The translations under genes and the position numbers were made by a program. A stretch of DNA of 64,000 nucleotides from CAZUHB01 sp964620445. GTDB taxonomy: Bacteria > Planctomycetota > B15-G4 > CAYZWU01. Below, one piece after another: positions 1 to 7,647 of this stretch. The stretch covers positions 1 to 64,000 of the forward strand of contig CAZUHB010000025.1 in the NCBI GenBank assembly GCA_964620445.1, read 5' to 3'. The stretch's first letter is position 1. Each line of letters starts with the position of its first letter. The notes beneath the pieces are model-generated. The model made no database searches and was not told the DNA's origin. It worked only from the letters and a program-made list of their open reading frames with translations.

Positions 1-55
1 GTGTATTTTTCAAATCGCGCGCGATTTGAAAAAACACTCATTCAGGACGTTATGT
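1..55 (+). other. Right end of an integron attC-like site (cassette boundary)
   Basis: A near-perfect palindrome fills positions 1-37 (arms around a CGCGCGCG centre) and is followed by an attC-type right core, GTTATGT, at 49-55. The same GTTATGT core closes the attC at 11665-11727. The left core would lie outside the window. The next gene begins 56 bases later on the + strand, as expected for a cassette. The perfect palindrome is unusual for an attC, so assignment rests on the core and on the sites that follow. Confidence 0.4.
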
Positions 56-110
56 GGCAGGAACACCGACGCCCAGATAACGAGACAAGAAACATCAAGG
101 GATCATTTAC

Positions 111-1292
111 ATGAGACACAACCTGATAATATTTATCGCAATTGTTGCCGCCGTACTGACCGCTGATCTGAAGGCAGACGATGCCGAGGAAAAACCTGTT
201 TTTCGAGTTGTTTTCTTCACACCATCCGATGTCGAGCCGCCCGAAGGTGTTCTTGAGAGACTCAAAGAGTATGTTGACTATTCTCAAATGTTCTTTGCCA
301 AATGGATGAAGCATTGGGGCTATGAGTGCCAAGATCCTTTGTATGTCAATCGCGATGAAGAAGGATACCCTGAAATTCTGTATGTAAAGGGTCGACACAC
401 CTTGGCTAGCGGCCGTTACCGGCAGCTTGGCTTTCAGCCGGAAGTCGTCGAGGAGGCTTGTAGAAGATACAAACTAGATCCAGAGGGTCAGGTGTGGTGG
501 ATCTTCACGTACAAGGGGCCCGAACGTCGAGGCTTTCGAGGCGGCGGCAACGCCCAAAGCGGCGGTACGTCGACATCTATCTACGATCCGTTCGACGAAG
601 GCCATCTACGTCTTGAGGATGAACTCGGCAGCGACGAACAGGCTCGCATAAAATCGAAAGGATCGATTCACGAACTTGGCCACGCTTTCGGCTTGCCTCA
701 CATTGGTCCACGTGAGAACGACAAGTTTGGCAATAGCCTTATGGGTCCCGTAATCAGAGCGTACCGAAATAAATATCCAAAGGAAAAGCGTGTTTACCTC
801 ACCGAGGCTTCTGCGGCTTTGCTCTGGAAGCATCCACTCTTTAGCAGAACGACGAAAGATCGCGACGTCACTCCTACACTCGAGTTTGACGACTTCGAGG
901 TAACATTCGACAAGGAAAGTGATCACTTGATCGTTTCCGGTAAGGTTGTCTCAGATTACGCAGCCCACAGTATCGTGGTGGCGAACGAATCAGAGGCCAC
1001 ACCTAGCGACTACTGGATGAAGTGCTTTGTCGGCCGAGTCGCCGACGACGGTCTATTTCAAGTCGCGATAGACGAGTTAGATCACATGGACGGCCAACTG
1101 CGAATCGTTTGCTGCTTCAACAATGGAGCGATCGTTGGCAAAGTGCCCGGATTCGGACTTCGAACTGGATTCGTGAAGCAATATCGATTTAGCGATGGAG
1201 ATTTCAAATTCGCCGATGGCTGGGGGCCACAAGAATCCGGTCTCTTAGGCAGGCGCAGACACCCACGCGGAACACCGCCGAATGGTCGATGA
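111..1292 (+). CDS. Secreted metzincin-like zinc metalloprotease (cassette gene)
   Basis: 393 residues. An N-terminal hydrophobic stretch (about residues 4-20) reads as a signal peptide, so the product is probably exported. The zinc-binding motif is explicit: HELGHAFGLPH, with H187, E188, H191 and H197, and a Met-turn-like NSLMGP follows about 12 residues later. This HExxHxxxxxH plus Met-turn arrangement defines the metzincin clan. The C-terminal part (about 260-370) is probably a beta-rich accessory domain; I do not recognise its family. The substrate cannot be inferred. ATG at 111 has a weak upstream AAGGGA. The gene is the first of a series of same-strand genes separated by attC-like sites. 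Confidence 0.7.
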   Translation: MRHNLIIFIAIVAAVLTADLKADDAEEKPVFRVVFFTPSDVEPPEGVLERLKEYVDYSQMFFAKWMKHWGYECQDPLYVNRDEEGYPEILYVKGRHTLASGRYRQLGFQPEVVEEACRRYKLDPEGQVWWIFTYKGPERRGFRGGGNAQSGGTSTSIYDPFDEGHLRLEDELGSDEQARIKSKGSIHELGHAFGLPHIGPRENDKFGNSLMGPVIRAYRNKYPKEKRVYLTEASAALLWKHPLFSRTTKDRDVTPTLEFDDFEVTFDKESDHLIVSGKVVSDYAAHSIVVANESEATPSDYWMKCFVGRVADDGLFQVAIDELDHMDGQLRIVCCFNNGAIVGKVPGFGLRTGFVKQYRFSDGDFKFADGWGPQESGLLGRRRHPRGTPPNGR

Positions 1293-1293
1293 A

Positions 1294-1355
1294 TGCCACA
1301 AGGCGATTCAGGCGGACCGCGCTTTGCACGGCCGCCGATCGCCAAGACGTTAGCA
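1294..1355 (+). other. attC-like recombination site, left core degenerate
   Basis: The site starts just after the protease stop codon. The right core is GTTAGCA at 1349-1355; the left core is degenerate (TGCCAC at 1294-1299, where TGCTAAC would be the exact complement). The inner stem pairs GGCGAT (1302-1307) with ATCGCC (1338-1343) and continues imperfectly with unpaired bases, the usual attC architecture. Confidence 0.5.
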
Positions 1356-1370
1356 ATTATGGAGTCACAT

Positions 1371-1898
1371 ATGAAAACAATTTTAATTATTATTGTTGCT
1401 CTAATATTTGGAGGGTGCACAAACATACACACTATACCAGAGGATACTATTATGTCTAAACAGTCAGAGGATATAGCTGCGATCAGGCAGCTGGCAGAAG
1501 ATTGGGGTGCCGGATGGCACGACTGTGATTATAAGGCTCTTCTTGACCTTTTGTTGGATAATGCGGCGGTGATTATGTCAGGCGAAGATGCAATTATTGG
1601 AAAGGAAGCGCTTCGGGAACTTTACAAATACGTCTTTGAAGTGTACATGGCCGAGCACTTAAAGAACTACACCTATACGAGCGACGCTAAAGAAATGAAA
1701 GTTGAGGTCAGCGGCGACTTAGGGTACCTATGGGGTACGTACACATCGACGGGCACGCCCAAGGAAGGTGGTGAACCTATTAAGGACCAGGGGGCTTCGG
1801 TGATCATCGCCAAACGCCAGGATGACGGTTCCTGGAAAATCGCTCTCATGATCGCCACCAGGGATCAGCCTGACATGCCCCCCGCACCCAGCCAATAA
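1371..1898 (+). CDS. SnoaL/DUF4440-like lipoprotein (cassette gene)
   Basis: 175 residues from the ATG at 1371; an upstream in-frame start at 1293 would lie inside the attC-like site and lacks a signal peptide. The N-terminus is a lipoprotein signal, with a hydrophobic run ending in a FGGC lipobox (Cys about residue 16). The mature part (about 30-165) has the pattern of NTF2-fold SnoaL-like/DUF4440 domains: a helix carrying AIRQLAEDWGAGW, then an alternating strand region ending in SGDLGYLWGTYTST and SWKIALMIATR. Such domains are small ligand-binding or enzymatic folds with diverse roles, so no reaction is assigned. It begins 16 bases after the preceding attC core. Confidence 0.65.
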   Translation: MKTILIIIVALIFGGCTNIHTIPEDTIMSKQSEDIAAIRQLAEDWGAGWHDCDYKALLDLLLDNAAVIMSGEDAIIGKEALRELYKYVFEVYMAEHLKNYTYTSDAKEMKVEVSGDLGYLWGTYTSTGTPKEGGEPIKDQGASVIIAKRQDDGSWKIALMIATRDQPDMPPAPSQ

Positions 1899-2207
1899 GA
1901 TGGATCGGTGAATCAACCAGGCACCTTTTAGTAGTCGTCACAACATAGTTGTATTGTTTTAATATGCTAACATGAGCATCGGGTGAGATTTCTGTTACGC
2001 TCCGCTCCACAGAAGTTCCTTTTTTTTCGCGTGAAAGTATCCAAAAATTGCGATCATCGACGAAGATGAGTTGGTTCCGGCTTAACCAACGAACTAGGGG
2101 TGGCCAAAGAGATCCGCGTCAAAAACTCGCTTGCGTGAGCACGTTTAAATTGAGACAAAGATGATATGCTTTCGGAAAGATGATCATCTTCGGTCGAAGT
2201 TTCCGCC
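1899..2207. other. Non-coding stretch inside the cassette array
   Basis: No supportable gene is seen here. The stretch is AT-richer than the chromosome to the right and contains an isolated left-core-like TGCTAAC at 1965-1971, so it may be the remains of a cassette without an intact reading frame. Confidence 0.3.
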
Positions 2208-2263
2208 AGCTAACAGAACATTCGAGGCGACGCTCGGTAGCGCGCCTTAACAGGTCGTTAAGC
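2208..2263 (+). other. attC-like recombination site
   Basis: Left core AGCTAAC (2208-2214) and right core GTTAAGC (2257-2263) flank a hairpin in which AGGCG-A-CGCT pairs with AGCGCGCCT around a CGGT loop, one base being extrahelical. The length of 56 bp is at the short end for attC sites. The next gene starts 14 bases after the right core. Confidence 0.6.
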
Positions 2264-2276
2264 GGATGAGGACTGC

Positions 2277-2981
2277 ATGACAATCACGCGCGACAACGAC
2301 TTTCTTGTTAATACCGATAAAGATGGACGTTTGTCGGTTGGGATGGAATCGGGTTGCCTCGACGCTTGCATAGCGGAGGTGGCTAAACGAGACGCGGTTG
2401 GTGTGTTTGGTTCCCCTGGATTCGGGTTCGAGGAGGACAATCTGGACTTCCTGAGGCAGATGCCCTCTCTCGAAAGGATCTGGTTCTGGGATGTTGCACT
2501 TCGTGATACGCAGGGGGTGTACTACCTGGAAGACCTTCGATTCTTCGGCGTACATCCCAAGCGGCCAGCCATTAACTTTCGTGAGCTATACGCGCTCGAG
2601 GAGATTGTCTGGCACCATATTCCGCAGGATACCGGTATCGACTCTTTGGATGCGCTGCGGTTGCTGCACGTATGGCACTGCAATCCCAAGCACCGGACGT
2701 TTGACGGAATTCCACTTCCTTTGGGCTTTTCAGAGTTACAAATCAACTGGGCGAATCCCCGCTCACTCGTTGGTTTGCCACCGCTACATAAATTGAAGCG
2801 TCTTGAGATTCACCGTTGTCGCAATCTCGAGTCGATTGGCGAGTTGACGCGCATCACTCCCAATTTGGAACATCTGGTGGTTGGCGCATGTGGACGAGTG
2901 TCGGATGTTCCTGACGTGGTTCAACATTTGCCCCGATTGCGGCACGCGTTTGTCCACGATCAGGTGTTGGTGAGCACATGA
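2277..2981 (+). CDS. Leucine-rich-repeat-like protein of unknown function (cassette gene)
   Basis: 234 residues, no signal peptide or membrane segment. From about residue 55 to the end there are repeated hydrophobic-spaced segments ending in L-x-x-L or L-x-x-I patterns (for example LERIWFWDV, LRLLHVWHC, LKRLEIHRC, LEHLVVGAC), roughly 22-25 residues apart, which suggest a short, irregular leucine-rich-repeat solenoid. Such proteins usually bind other proteins; no partner is evident. ATG at 2277 is preceded by GAGGA at good distance. It lies between attC-like sites at 2208-2263 and 2992-3050. Confidence 0.5.
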   Translation: MTITRDNDFLVNTDKDGRLSVGMESGCLDACIAEVAKRDAVGVFGSPGFGFEEDNLDFLRQMPSLERIWFWDVALRDTQGVYYLEDLRFFGVHPKRPAINFRELYALEEIVWHHIPQDTGIDSLDALRLLHVWHCNPKHRTFDGIPLPLGFSELQINWANPRSLVGLPPLHKLKRLEIHRCRNLESIGELTRITPNLEHLVVGACGRVSDVPDVVQHLPRLRHAFVHDQVLVST

Positions 2982-2991
2982 GCTTTGGACC

Positions 2992-3050
2992 ACCTGACGA
3001 TTCGATACGGACAAGGCTTCGCCTCGCTGCTCAACCGCAGGCCGTTAGGC
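2992..3050 (+). other. attC-like recombination site, left core degenerate
   Basis: A clear right core, GTTAGGC, lies at 3044-3050. On the left the expected complement GCCTAAC is eroded (GCTTTGG at 2992-2998), but the inner arm CCTG-A-CG still pairs with CGCAGG before the right core. It follows the preceding stop codon by about 10 bases. Confidence 0.4.
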
Positions 3051-3136
3051 GACAAGAGCGAACGAATGATTTTCTGGAAAGCGACGTATCAGGGCCTTGG
3101 GGGCCCCATGGGTAACGTCGGACGAAAGGGGATGCC

Positions 3137-3703
3137 ATGAACTGGACAGATTTGCTCAAGAGCGAAATCGAAATCGCCTATAATGCGACAGATGGACTGC
3201 TGGACCTTGTGGATGAGGACGGTCTGGACTGGAAGCCGTCTGAGGGAAGCAATTGGATGACGGTCGGTCAGCTTCTCATGCACCTCGCGATCGCTTGTGG
3301 CGCCCCGATGCGCGGTTATGTAACGGGCGATTGGGGATTGCCGGAGGGTGTCGATATTGACAACTTGTCACCGGAGGATGTGGGACTGCCGGAGGGCGTC
3401 GATATGGACAACTTGGCACCGGAGGAGATGCTGCCGCCGGCTGAGAATTTACCGACGGTAGGCAGCGTCTCCGAGGCAAAGGCGTTTCTGGCGGAGGACA
3501 AACAACTCGCCCTCGAAATGGTGGCCGAATGCGACGAAGACAGGCTCGCCAGCCAGACTTCAAAAGCCCCATGGGACTCAACTGAGATCATTCTTGGGCA
3601 TCGTCTCATGCACATGGTTGCTCATCTCAGTCATCATAAAGGGCTATTGTTCTATTACTTGAAGCTACAGGGCAAAGCAGTCAACACCAGTCACCTTTGG
3701 TGA
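3137..3703 (+). CDS. DinB/YfiT-superfamily protein with an internal duplication (cassette gene)
   Basis: 188 residues, soluble. The four-helix-bundle pattern of the DinB family is visible: an N-terminal helix with EIAYNATDGLLDLV, then MTVGQLLMHLAIACG, and a C-terminal HRLMHMVAHLSHHKGLLFYYLK. The His in LLMHLA and the HxxxHxxHH cluster near the C-terminus match the usual metal-ligand positions. Members are metal-dependent and often thiol-related transferases or stress proteins; the substrate is unknown. Residues about 72-100 contain a tandem duplication (LPEGVDIDNLSPED, then LPEGVDMDNLAPEE) lengthening the loop between helices 2 and 3. ATG at 3137 has an AAAGGGG site upstream. Confidence 0.65.
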   Translation: MNWTDLLKSEIEIAYNATDGLLDLVDEDGLDWKPSEGSNWMTVGQLLMHLAIACGAPMRGYVTGDWGLPEGVDIDNLSPEDVGLPEGVDMDNLAPEEMLPPAENLPTVGSVSEAKAFLAEDKQLALEMVAECDEDRLASQTSKAPWDSTEIILGHRLMHMVAHLSHHKGLLFYYLKLQGKAVNTSHLW

Positions 3704-3780
3704 GGCAGCTCTGATGGCGGCAGTTCGGAAGAAGCAGACATTGTCGAACGGAGATTCCGGGACAGAGACCGTACGGCTTC

Positions 3781-3838
3781 ACCGAACCACCGCATCGAAC
3801 CGTCCGCTTCGCGGCGGCTGATGCGGATACCGTTAGGC
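3781..3838 (+). other. attC-like recombination site
   Basis: Left core-like ACCGAAC (3781-3787) and right core GTTAGGC (3832-3838) enclose a good hairpin: CCGCATC pairs with GATGCGG and the inner CCG-T-CCGC with GCGGCGG around TTCG. The stem has unpaired bases on one side, as in genuine attC sites. The following gene starts 22 bases downstream. Confidence 0.65.
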
Positions 3839-3859
3839 AGATAATTAACGTTTAACGAT

Positions 3860-4114
3860 ATGGATAATCAAAATACACTTAAGAGATCTCCTTTGAGGAA
3901 TACCCGCAAAATATGGAAAATAACTCAAAGCGAGTCTTTATTGATATCAATATTGATGGGAATTCTTGTTTTACCATTTATTTTGGTTGTATTAGCAGTA
4001 ACCTTTCCATGGGCGGTGCTTTGTCTATTTGGTCCTTCATCAAGAAATAAAATTCCCAATAAAGCAAAGAGAACGAGACGTGTCGGCAAGAGTAATAAAA
4101 CCGGCCGGAGTTAA
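3860..4114 (+). CDS. Small basic membrane protein, unknown (cassette gene)
   Basis: 84 residues. A basic N-terminus is followed by a continuous hydrophobic stretch (about residues 27-58) that could form one long or two short membrane helices, then a strongly basic Lys/Arg-rich tail. The positive-inside rule would place both ends in the cytoplasm if there are two helices. No family is recognised. There is no obvious ribosome-binding site. The gene is AT-rich compared with the chromosome to the right and is followed 40 bases later by a well-formed attC. Confidence 0.5.
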   Translation: MDNQNTLKRSPLRNTRKIWKITQSESLLISILMGILVLPFILVVLAVTFPWAVLCLFGPSSRNKIPNKAKRTRRVGKSNKTGRS

Positions 4115-4153
4115 CACATAGATCGCCATGATTATTACTAATGGTATTAACTA

Positions 4154-4243
4154 TTCTAACATCACATGCAACTGGCAGTTCTCGTCACGACCTTTTCTTG
4201 GCAATGCTCGTGCCGGTGTCTGCAGCTGCTGTTACCGTTAGAC
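4154..4243 (+). other. attC recombination site (90 bp)
   Basis: One of the clearest sites. The left core TTCTAAC (4154-4160) and right core GTTAGAC (4237-4243) are complementary at six of seven positions. Inside them CAACTG-G-CAG pairs with CTGCAGCTG, leaving an extrahelical base. An open frame running across this site on the + strand is a by-product and not a gene. Confidence 0.7.
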
Positions 4244-4444
4244 GGATAGAAATTGGGAGTGGTATCGTGTACGCTTCGCACTGCACAGACGTATCTGGGC
4301 GAATGCGGTCGACTCGCTCGAGCACGCGATTGGCCACTTTGAGGATTTGCGCCAGGAAAGGAAGTGTTCAGGTCGCCATCGCAAGTGGAGACTACACATG
4401 GTGGGCAGTCTTTTCCATTTGTCTTAGATTTGGGGGATAGTGAT

Positions 4445-5098
4445 ATGCATCATCGAATTCATTTTGTGCCCTGGCCAAGAACGGTAGCGGGTGAATTAGC
4501 ACAAGATTGCGATGACTGGATAATATGGTACCAGGGAGAAAGGAAGGATCAGAGGCTGAAAGCAAAGAAAAACTTGAATAATTACCCAGCTTGCCACGTT
4601 GTCTGCTACGAGAGGAATAGCTCAGATAAGATATTGAGCAATACCAAGTCAAAGAAATCGGTCATCTACGTACACGGACATGGTTTGGCCGAGAGTACCG
4701 AAATCTCTATTACGCCAGGTAATGCCAAAAAACTAGATTACGGTCAGGTCGCTAAAAGACTGATCGACATGGGCCTGCAGAAAGACTTCGAAGGGAAGAT
4801 CAAGTTTTATAATTGTGAAAGTGCTGGCGATGATGACGAGAGTGTACAAGCCACTTCTTTCGCCTTTAACTGCGCGGCCGAGCTGTACCGTGAGCACAGA
4901 GTGACAAAGTGCACGTTCTACGGGTACACAGCGTCAATTCGCGGCATTTATGAATTAAAGCCAGAAGAAGAATATGATGTTGATGAAAAAAAAGTAGAGC
5001 ACCGATGGGCATTTTTACGGCTCGAAGATGGGAATGATGGGTATTTTCTCGGGCGAGCGAGCGAGTATAGACTAAAAATAGACAAAAATAAATTCTGA
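4445..5098 (+). CDS. Possible caspase-fold (clan CD-like) protein (cassette gene)
   Basis: 217 residues from the ATG at 4445, chosen because a GGGGGA site lies about ten bases upstream; an in-frame ATG at 4364 has none. A beta strand ends in VIYVHGHGLAEST, and about 65 residues later another strand ends in IKFYNCESAGDD. A His-Gly after one strand and a Cys after the next is the catalytic dyad layout of clan CD cysteine peptidases (caspase, C80 and CHAT-type folds). The middle part (DYGQVAKRLIDMGL) fits the helix between them. I do not recognise a specific family and the dyad assignment is inference; it could be an unrelated alpha/beta protein. AT-rich, with no signal peptide. Confidence 0.4.
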   Translation: MHHRIHFVPWPRTVAGELAQDCDDWIIWYQGERKDQRLKAKKNLNNYPACHVVCYERNSSDKILSNTKSKKSVIYVHGHGLAESTEISITPGNAKKLDYGQVAKRLIDMGLQKDFEGKIKFYNCESAGDDDESVQATSFAFNCAAELYREHRVTKCTFYGYTASIRGIYELKPEEEYDVDEKKVEHRWAFLRLEDGNDGYFLGRASEYRLKIDKNKF

Positions 5099-5307
5099 GT
5101 GCTTCAAAAGTGCACTAGCTAGTCTTTCCGTTTTTTATCAGGCCCCCGGTAGCAAGGGAGAATAATACTCCTTAAATCGCCGTCCACAATAGAAGCGGCA
5201 GTAACATACGTTAAAATTCGATTGCCCGCCAAGTCCAAGTTTCATAGACTCTAATCCGTGGAAGGGATGAGCCGCCTGCAAGAGTCACAAAGCAACGGAG
5301 CCATGGG

Positions 5308-5916
5308 ATGCATGACCATCCTGATAACGCAACCGCGCTACTGGCCGCGGTATCTTCCGGCGATTCAACCGCGTGGAACAGACTCATTTCCATGGTTTAC
5401 CGAGAGTTGCATTCCCTGGCACATGCGGCTCTCCGGAACGAGCATGCCGGTGACAGGCTGCAATCCACGGCATTGGTTCATGAAGCCTACCTGCGCCTGG
5501 TAAAAAACAGGAACATTCAATGGCAAGACCGGACTCACTTCTTCCGGGCTGCTGCGGCCGCCATGCGCCGCATCCTGGTGGATGAGGCCCGAAGCCGGAA
5601 GGCCCTCAAAAGGGGTTCCGGCAAAGGCGCGCTCCCTTTCGACGAAGTCAAGCTCTCGGCGCGGTCGAATGAATCACGGCAGGACCCATTCGATGACCTG
5701 GAGGCGTTGGACAAGGCCCTCGAGAAGCTGGAGGAACACGAAAGCAGCCGGCGGAGATGCACGGTCGTGGAACTGCTCTTCTTCGTGGGTATGAACTTCG
5801 AACAGGCCGCGAAGGTCCTCGGCGTGTCCGCTTCCACCGTGAGTCGCGATTGGGTGTTCACGAGAACCTGGCTTCAGCGGGAGATGACGGGGAACGCGAA
5901 CCATGACCGCCGATAG
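5308..5916 (+). CDS. ECF-type RNA polymerase sigma factor (PF07638-like)
   Basis: 202 residues. Region 2 includes the signature STALVHEAYLRLV followed by HFFRAAAAAMRRILVDEAR, and region 4 the helix-turn-helix FEQAAKVLGVSASTVSRDWVFTRTWLQRE. This is the Sigma70_ECF type common in Planctomycetota and Acidobacteriota, normally encoded beside a Ser/Thr kinase. Here the stop codon overlaps by 14 bases the start of a kinase remnant (5903-6241), so the usual sigma-kinase pair was once present. The gene is GC-rich and host-like, unlike the AT-richer cassette genes on both sides. Start codon: ATG at 5308; no strong ribosome-binding site. Confidence 0.85.
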   Translation: MHDHPDNATALLAAVSSGDSTAWNRLISMVYRELHSLAHAALRNEHAGDRLQSTALVHEAYLRLVKNRNIQWQDRTHFFRAAAAAMRRILVDEARSRKALKRGSGKGALPFDEVKLSARSNESRQDPFDDLEALDKALEKLEEHESSRRRCTVVELLFFVGMNFEQAAKVLGVSASTVSRDWVFTRTWLQREMTGNANHDRR

Positions 5917-6241
5917 CATGAATGAAATCGGAGCGCTTTTTCACGAGGCGCTGGCACTGGACAGGGAGGATCGGGCCGCGTTTCTCGAATCTCGCTGCGC
6001 GGCTGTTCCTTCTCTCAGAGCGGACTGGATGCGTTTCGGGGGATTGTCCGAAGGTGGTGCCGAAGAACCGAACCTCGAGGCGGAACCGTATCTACTGGAA
6101 GGCTACCGGGGGCTGAGAGATTCCCTGGGGCTCGAACACGCCTATACGCGCCAGGTGCTCGATGAGCTGATCGATTTTTACGAAAACCAGGACCAGCCGG
6201 AGAAGGCGGCCGAATACCGAACCCTGCGCCGGTCGTCCTGA
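5903..6241 (+). pseudogene. Remnant of a Ser/Thr kinase-TPR protein with internal deletion
   Basis: 112 residues in one open frame. Residues 6-36 (IGALFHEALALDREDRAAFLESRC) match the region that precedes the kinase domain in the full-length kinase of this window (42645-45866). Residues about 62-110 (PYLLEGYRGL ... VLDELIDFYENQDQPEKAAEYRTL) match the C-terminal TPR end of such kinases. Everything between, meaning the whole kinase domain, membrane segment and most TPRs, is missing. An in-frame internal deletion is the simplest explanation. Translational overlap with the sigma factor is retained. Confidence 0.75.
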
Positions 6242-6447
6242 AAGACATAGAGCCCGTTTCGTCGCCGCACGACTCCACGAACAAAAAAAAAGAAATCATG
6301 ACGGACTGCCGGCCTTTTTACGCCTTCGAGGATGTGAGGATGGCCTTGAGCGAGCCACCTTCCCTGTTTCAGAGAGTCTTCACCAGGCGATTGCTTGGGA
6401 ATTAACGTTGTCCCCGTCCTTTCTCATTCGTTATGGAGGTCCCTCCC

Positions 6448-7596
6448 ATGAAGTTACTACTGTTTGTCGCGATCACTGTTCTCCTGCTGACCGGCGTTTC
6501 GTTCGCCCAGAGCACAACGGCGGTGGAAAAGGTCCAGGGCGTCCATTCGTTCGGTTACGAGGGCGCCCATGTCCGTTACGGTAGAACCATTTGGAACAAC
6601 ATGGCGCAGAGCGGTTGGTTCAACGGTTTCGACACCGATTACCTCTACCTGGACTGGGGTGTCCTTGAAGAACAGGGTAACAATCTCCCCGACGAGGTGG
6701 TGGACGGCTTCCGTTTTGCCTATGCCACCGATGCCCAGGGAGGATCGGTCTCCTGGTCGGTATATTTCTACGATTCCTGCACTGGCTGGGACGACTACAA
6801 CGTTGCCCAAGAGGCGGGCTTCTTTTTCACCGGACTGCCCGATGCCACGAACCTGCCTTCGGGATACTACTGGGGGTGGGTGATCACGGTCGATCTCGAG
6901 GGCTCGGGTTACGAATTCCTTCTCGGTGATGAGACGAGCACTGAGTACTACGGCATCGGAATCGGTCAGTCGTGTGCCACTCCCGGAATTACCTGCGGCG
7001 CTCTCATCGGAATGCCTCCTCTCGTCGGCGGCAACGGTAACACGCGTACCGAGGATGCCTTCGATATGTACGAACCAGCAGGGAATTACATGGGAACGTA
7101 CTGGTTCGGCGGCTACCCCGCGTATCCCTATGCCACCTTCAGCACCGAGATCATGGGTGGTCAAGATCCTGCCGTGAACATGAGCTATGCCGGGATCGGT
7201 ATGCTGGGCAATGACGCCTCGACCTATGTGGTCGGCGAGTGGGGTGCCAAGGGAAAAGATTGGAAAAGAGTGATGATGCTGCAGAGATTACGAAAAATGA
7301 TGAGGTTTACTCGAGATGCCATGGTGGCCGACTTCATTGCGAACTATCCTCCCGGTGTGTATTTACCCAATCTGGATATCACTCTCGGAATCAAGTCGGT
7401 CGGCCCGCCGGACTATTTCAGGTTCGTTATTCCCATGGAAGATCCTTACACCGGTGATTTCCAAACGCTCGAGGTCGACGTCCCGCCGGGGGTCGCGAAC
7501 TTGAAGATGTACCTCCAGGGTGTGGTCACCGATTACTGGGAGGGCGGCCCCGTCGAGCCGATCGACGCGTCCAACTTGCTGATTTCCAATCCCTAA
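6448..7596 (+). CDS. Secreted protein of unknown function, with a probable compensated frameshift
   Basis: 382 residues from the ATG at 6448, preceded by GGAGG eight bases upstream. A signal peptide (about residues 1-20, ending VSFA) predicts export. The mature part is rich in Tyr, Trp, Gly and Asp with little Lys, typical of secreted beta proteins; no family is recognised. Residues about 273-289 are abruptly basic and Met-rich (KRVMMLQRLRKMMRFTR), whereas the adjacent frame over the same bases reads KSDDAAEITKNDEVYS. Loss of one A in the A-run near 7266 and gain of one base near 7310 would explain this. A strong hairpin follows the stop codon. Confidence 0.6.
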   Translation: MKLLLFVAITVLLLTGVSFAQSTTAVEKVQGVHSFGYEGAHVRYGRTIWNNMAQSGWFNGFDTDYLYLDWGVLEEQGNNLPDEVVDGFRFAYATDAQGGSVSWSVYFYDSCTGWDDYNVAQEAGFFFTGLPDATNLPSGYYWGWVITVDLEGSGYEFLLGDETSTEYYGIGIGQSCATPGITCGALIGMPPLVGGNGNTRTEDAFDMYEPAGNYMGTYWFGGYPAYPYATFSTEIMGGQDPAVNMSYAGIGMLGNDASTYVVGEWGAKGKDWKRVMMLQRLRKMMRFTRDAMVADFIANYPPGVYLPNLDITLGIKSVGPPDYFRFVIPMEDPYTGDFQTLEVDVPPGVANLKMYLQGVVTDYWEGGPVEPIDASNLLISNP

Positions 7597-7613
7597 CCTG
7601 CCCGACTGAGCCG

Positions 7614-7647
7614 GATCGTCGGCGAATCCACTGATTCGCCGACGATC
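7614..7647. terminator. Hairpin after the secreted-protein gene
   Basis: A perfect 14-bp stem (7614-7627 with 7634-7647) and a 6-base loop lie 18 bases after the stop codon at 7596. The downstream tract is only moderately T-rich (TATCTT), so termination may be weak or factor-assisted. Confidence 0.55.

Noticed and set aside
4141..4440. A + strand open frame of 99 codons.
   Set aside because: It runs through the attC at 4154-4243 and has no ribosome-binding site or sensible composition.
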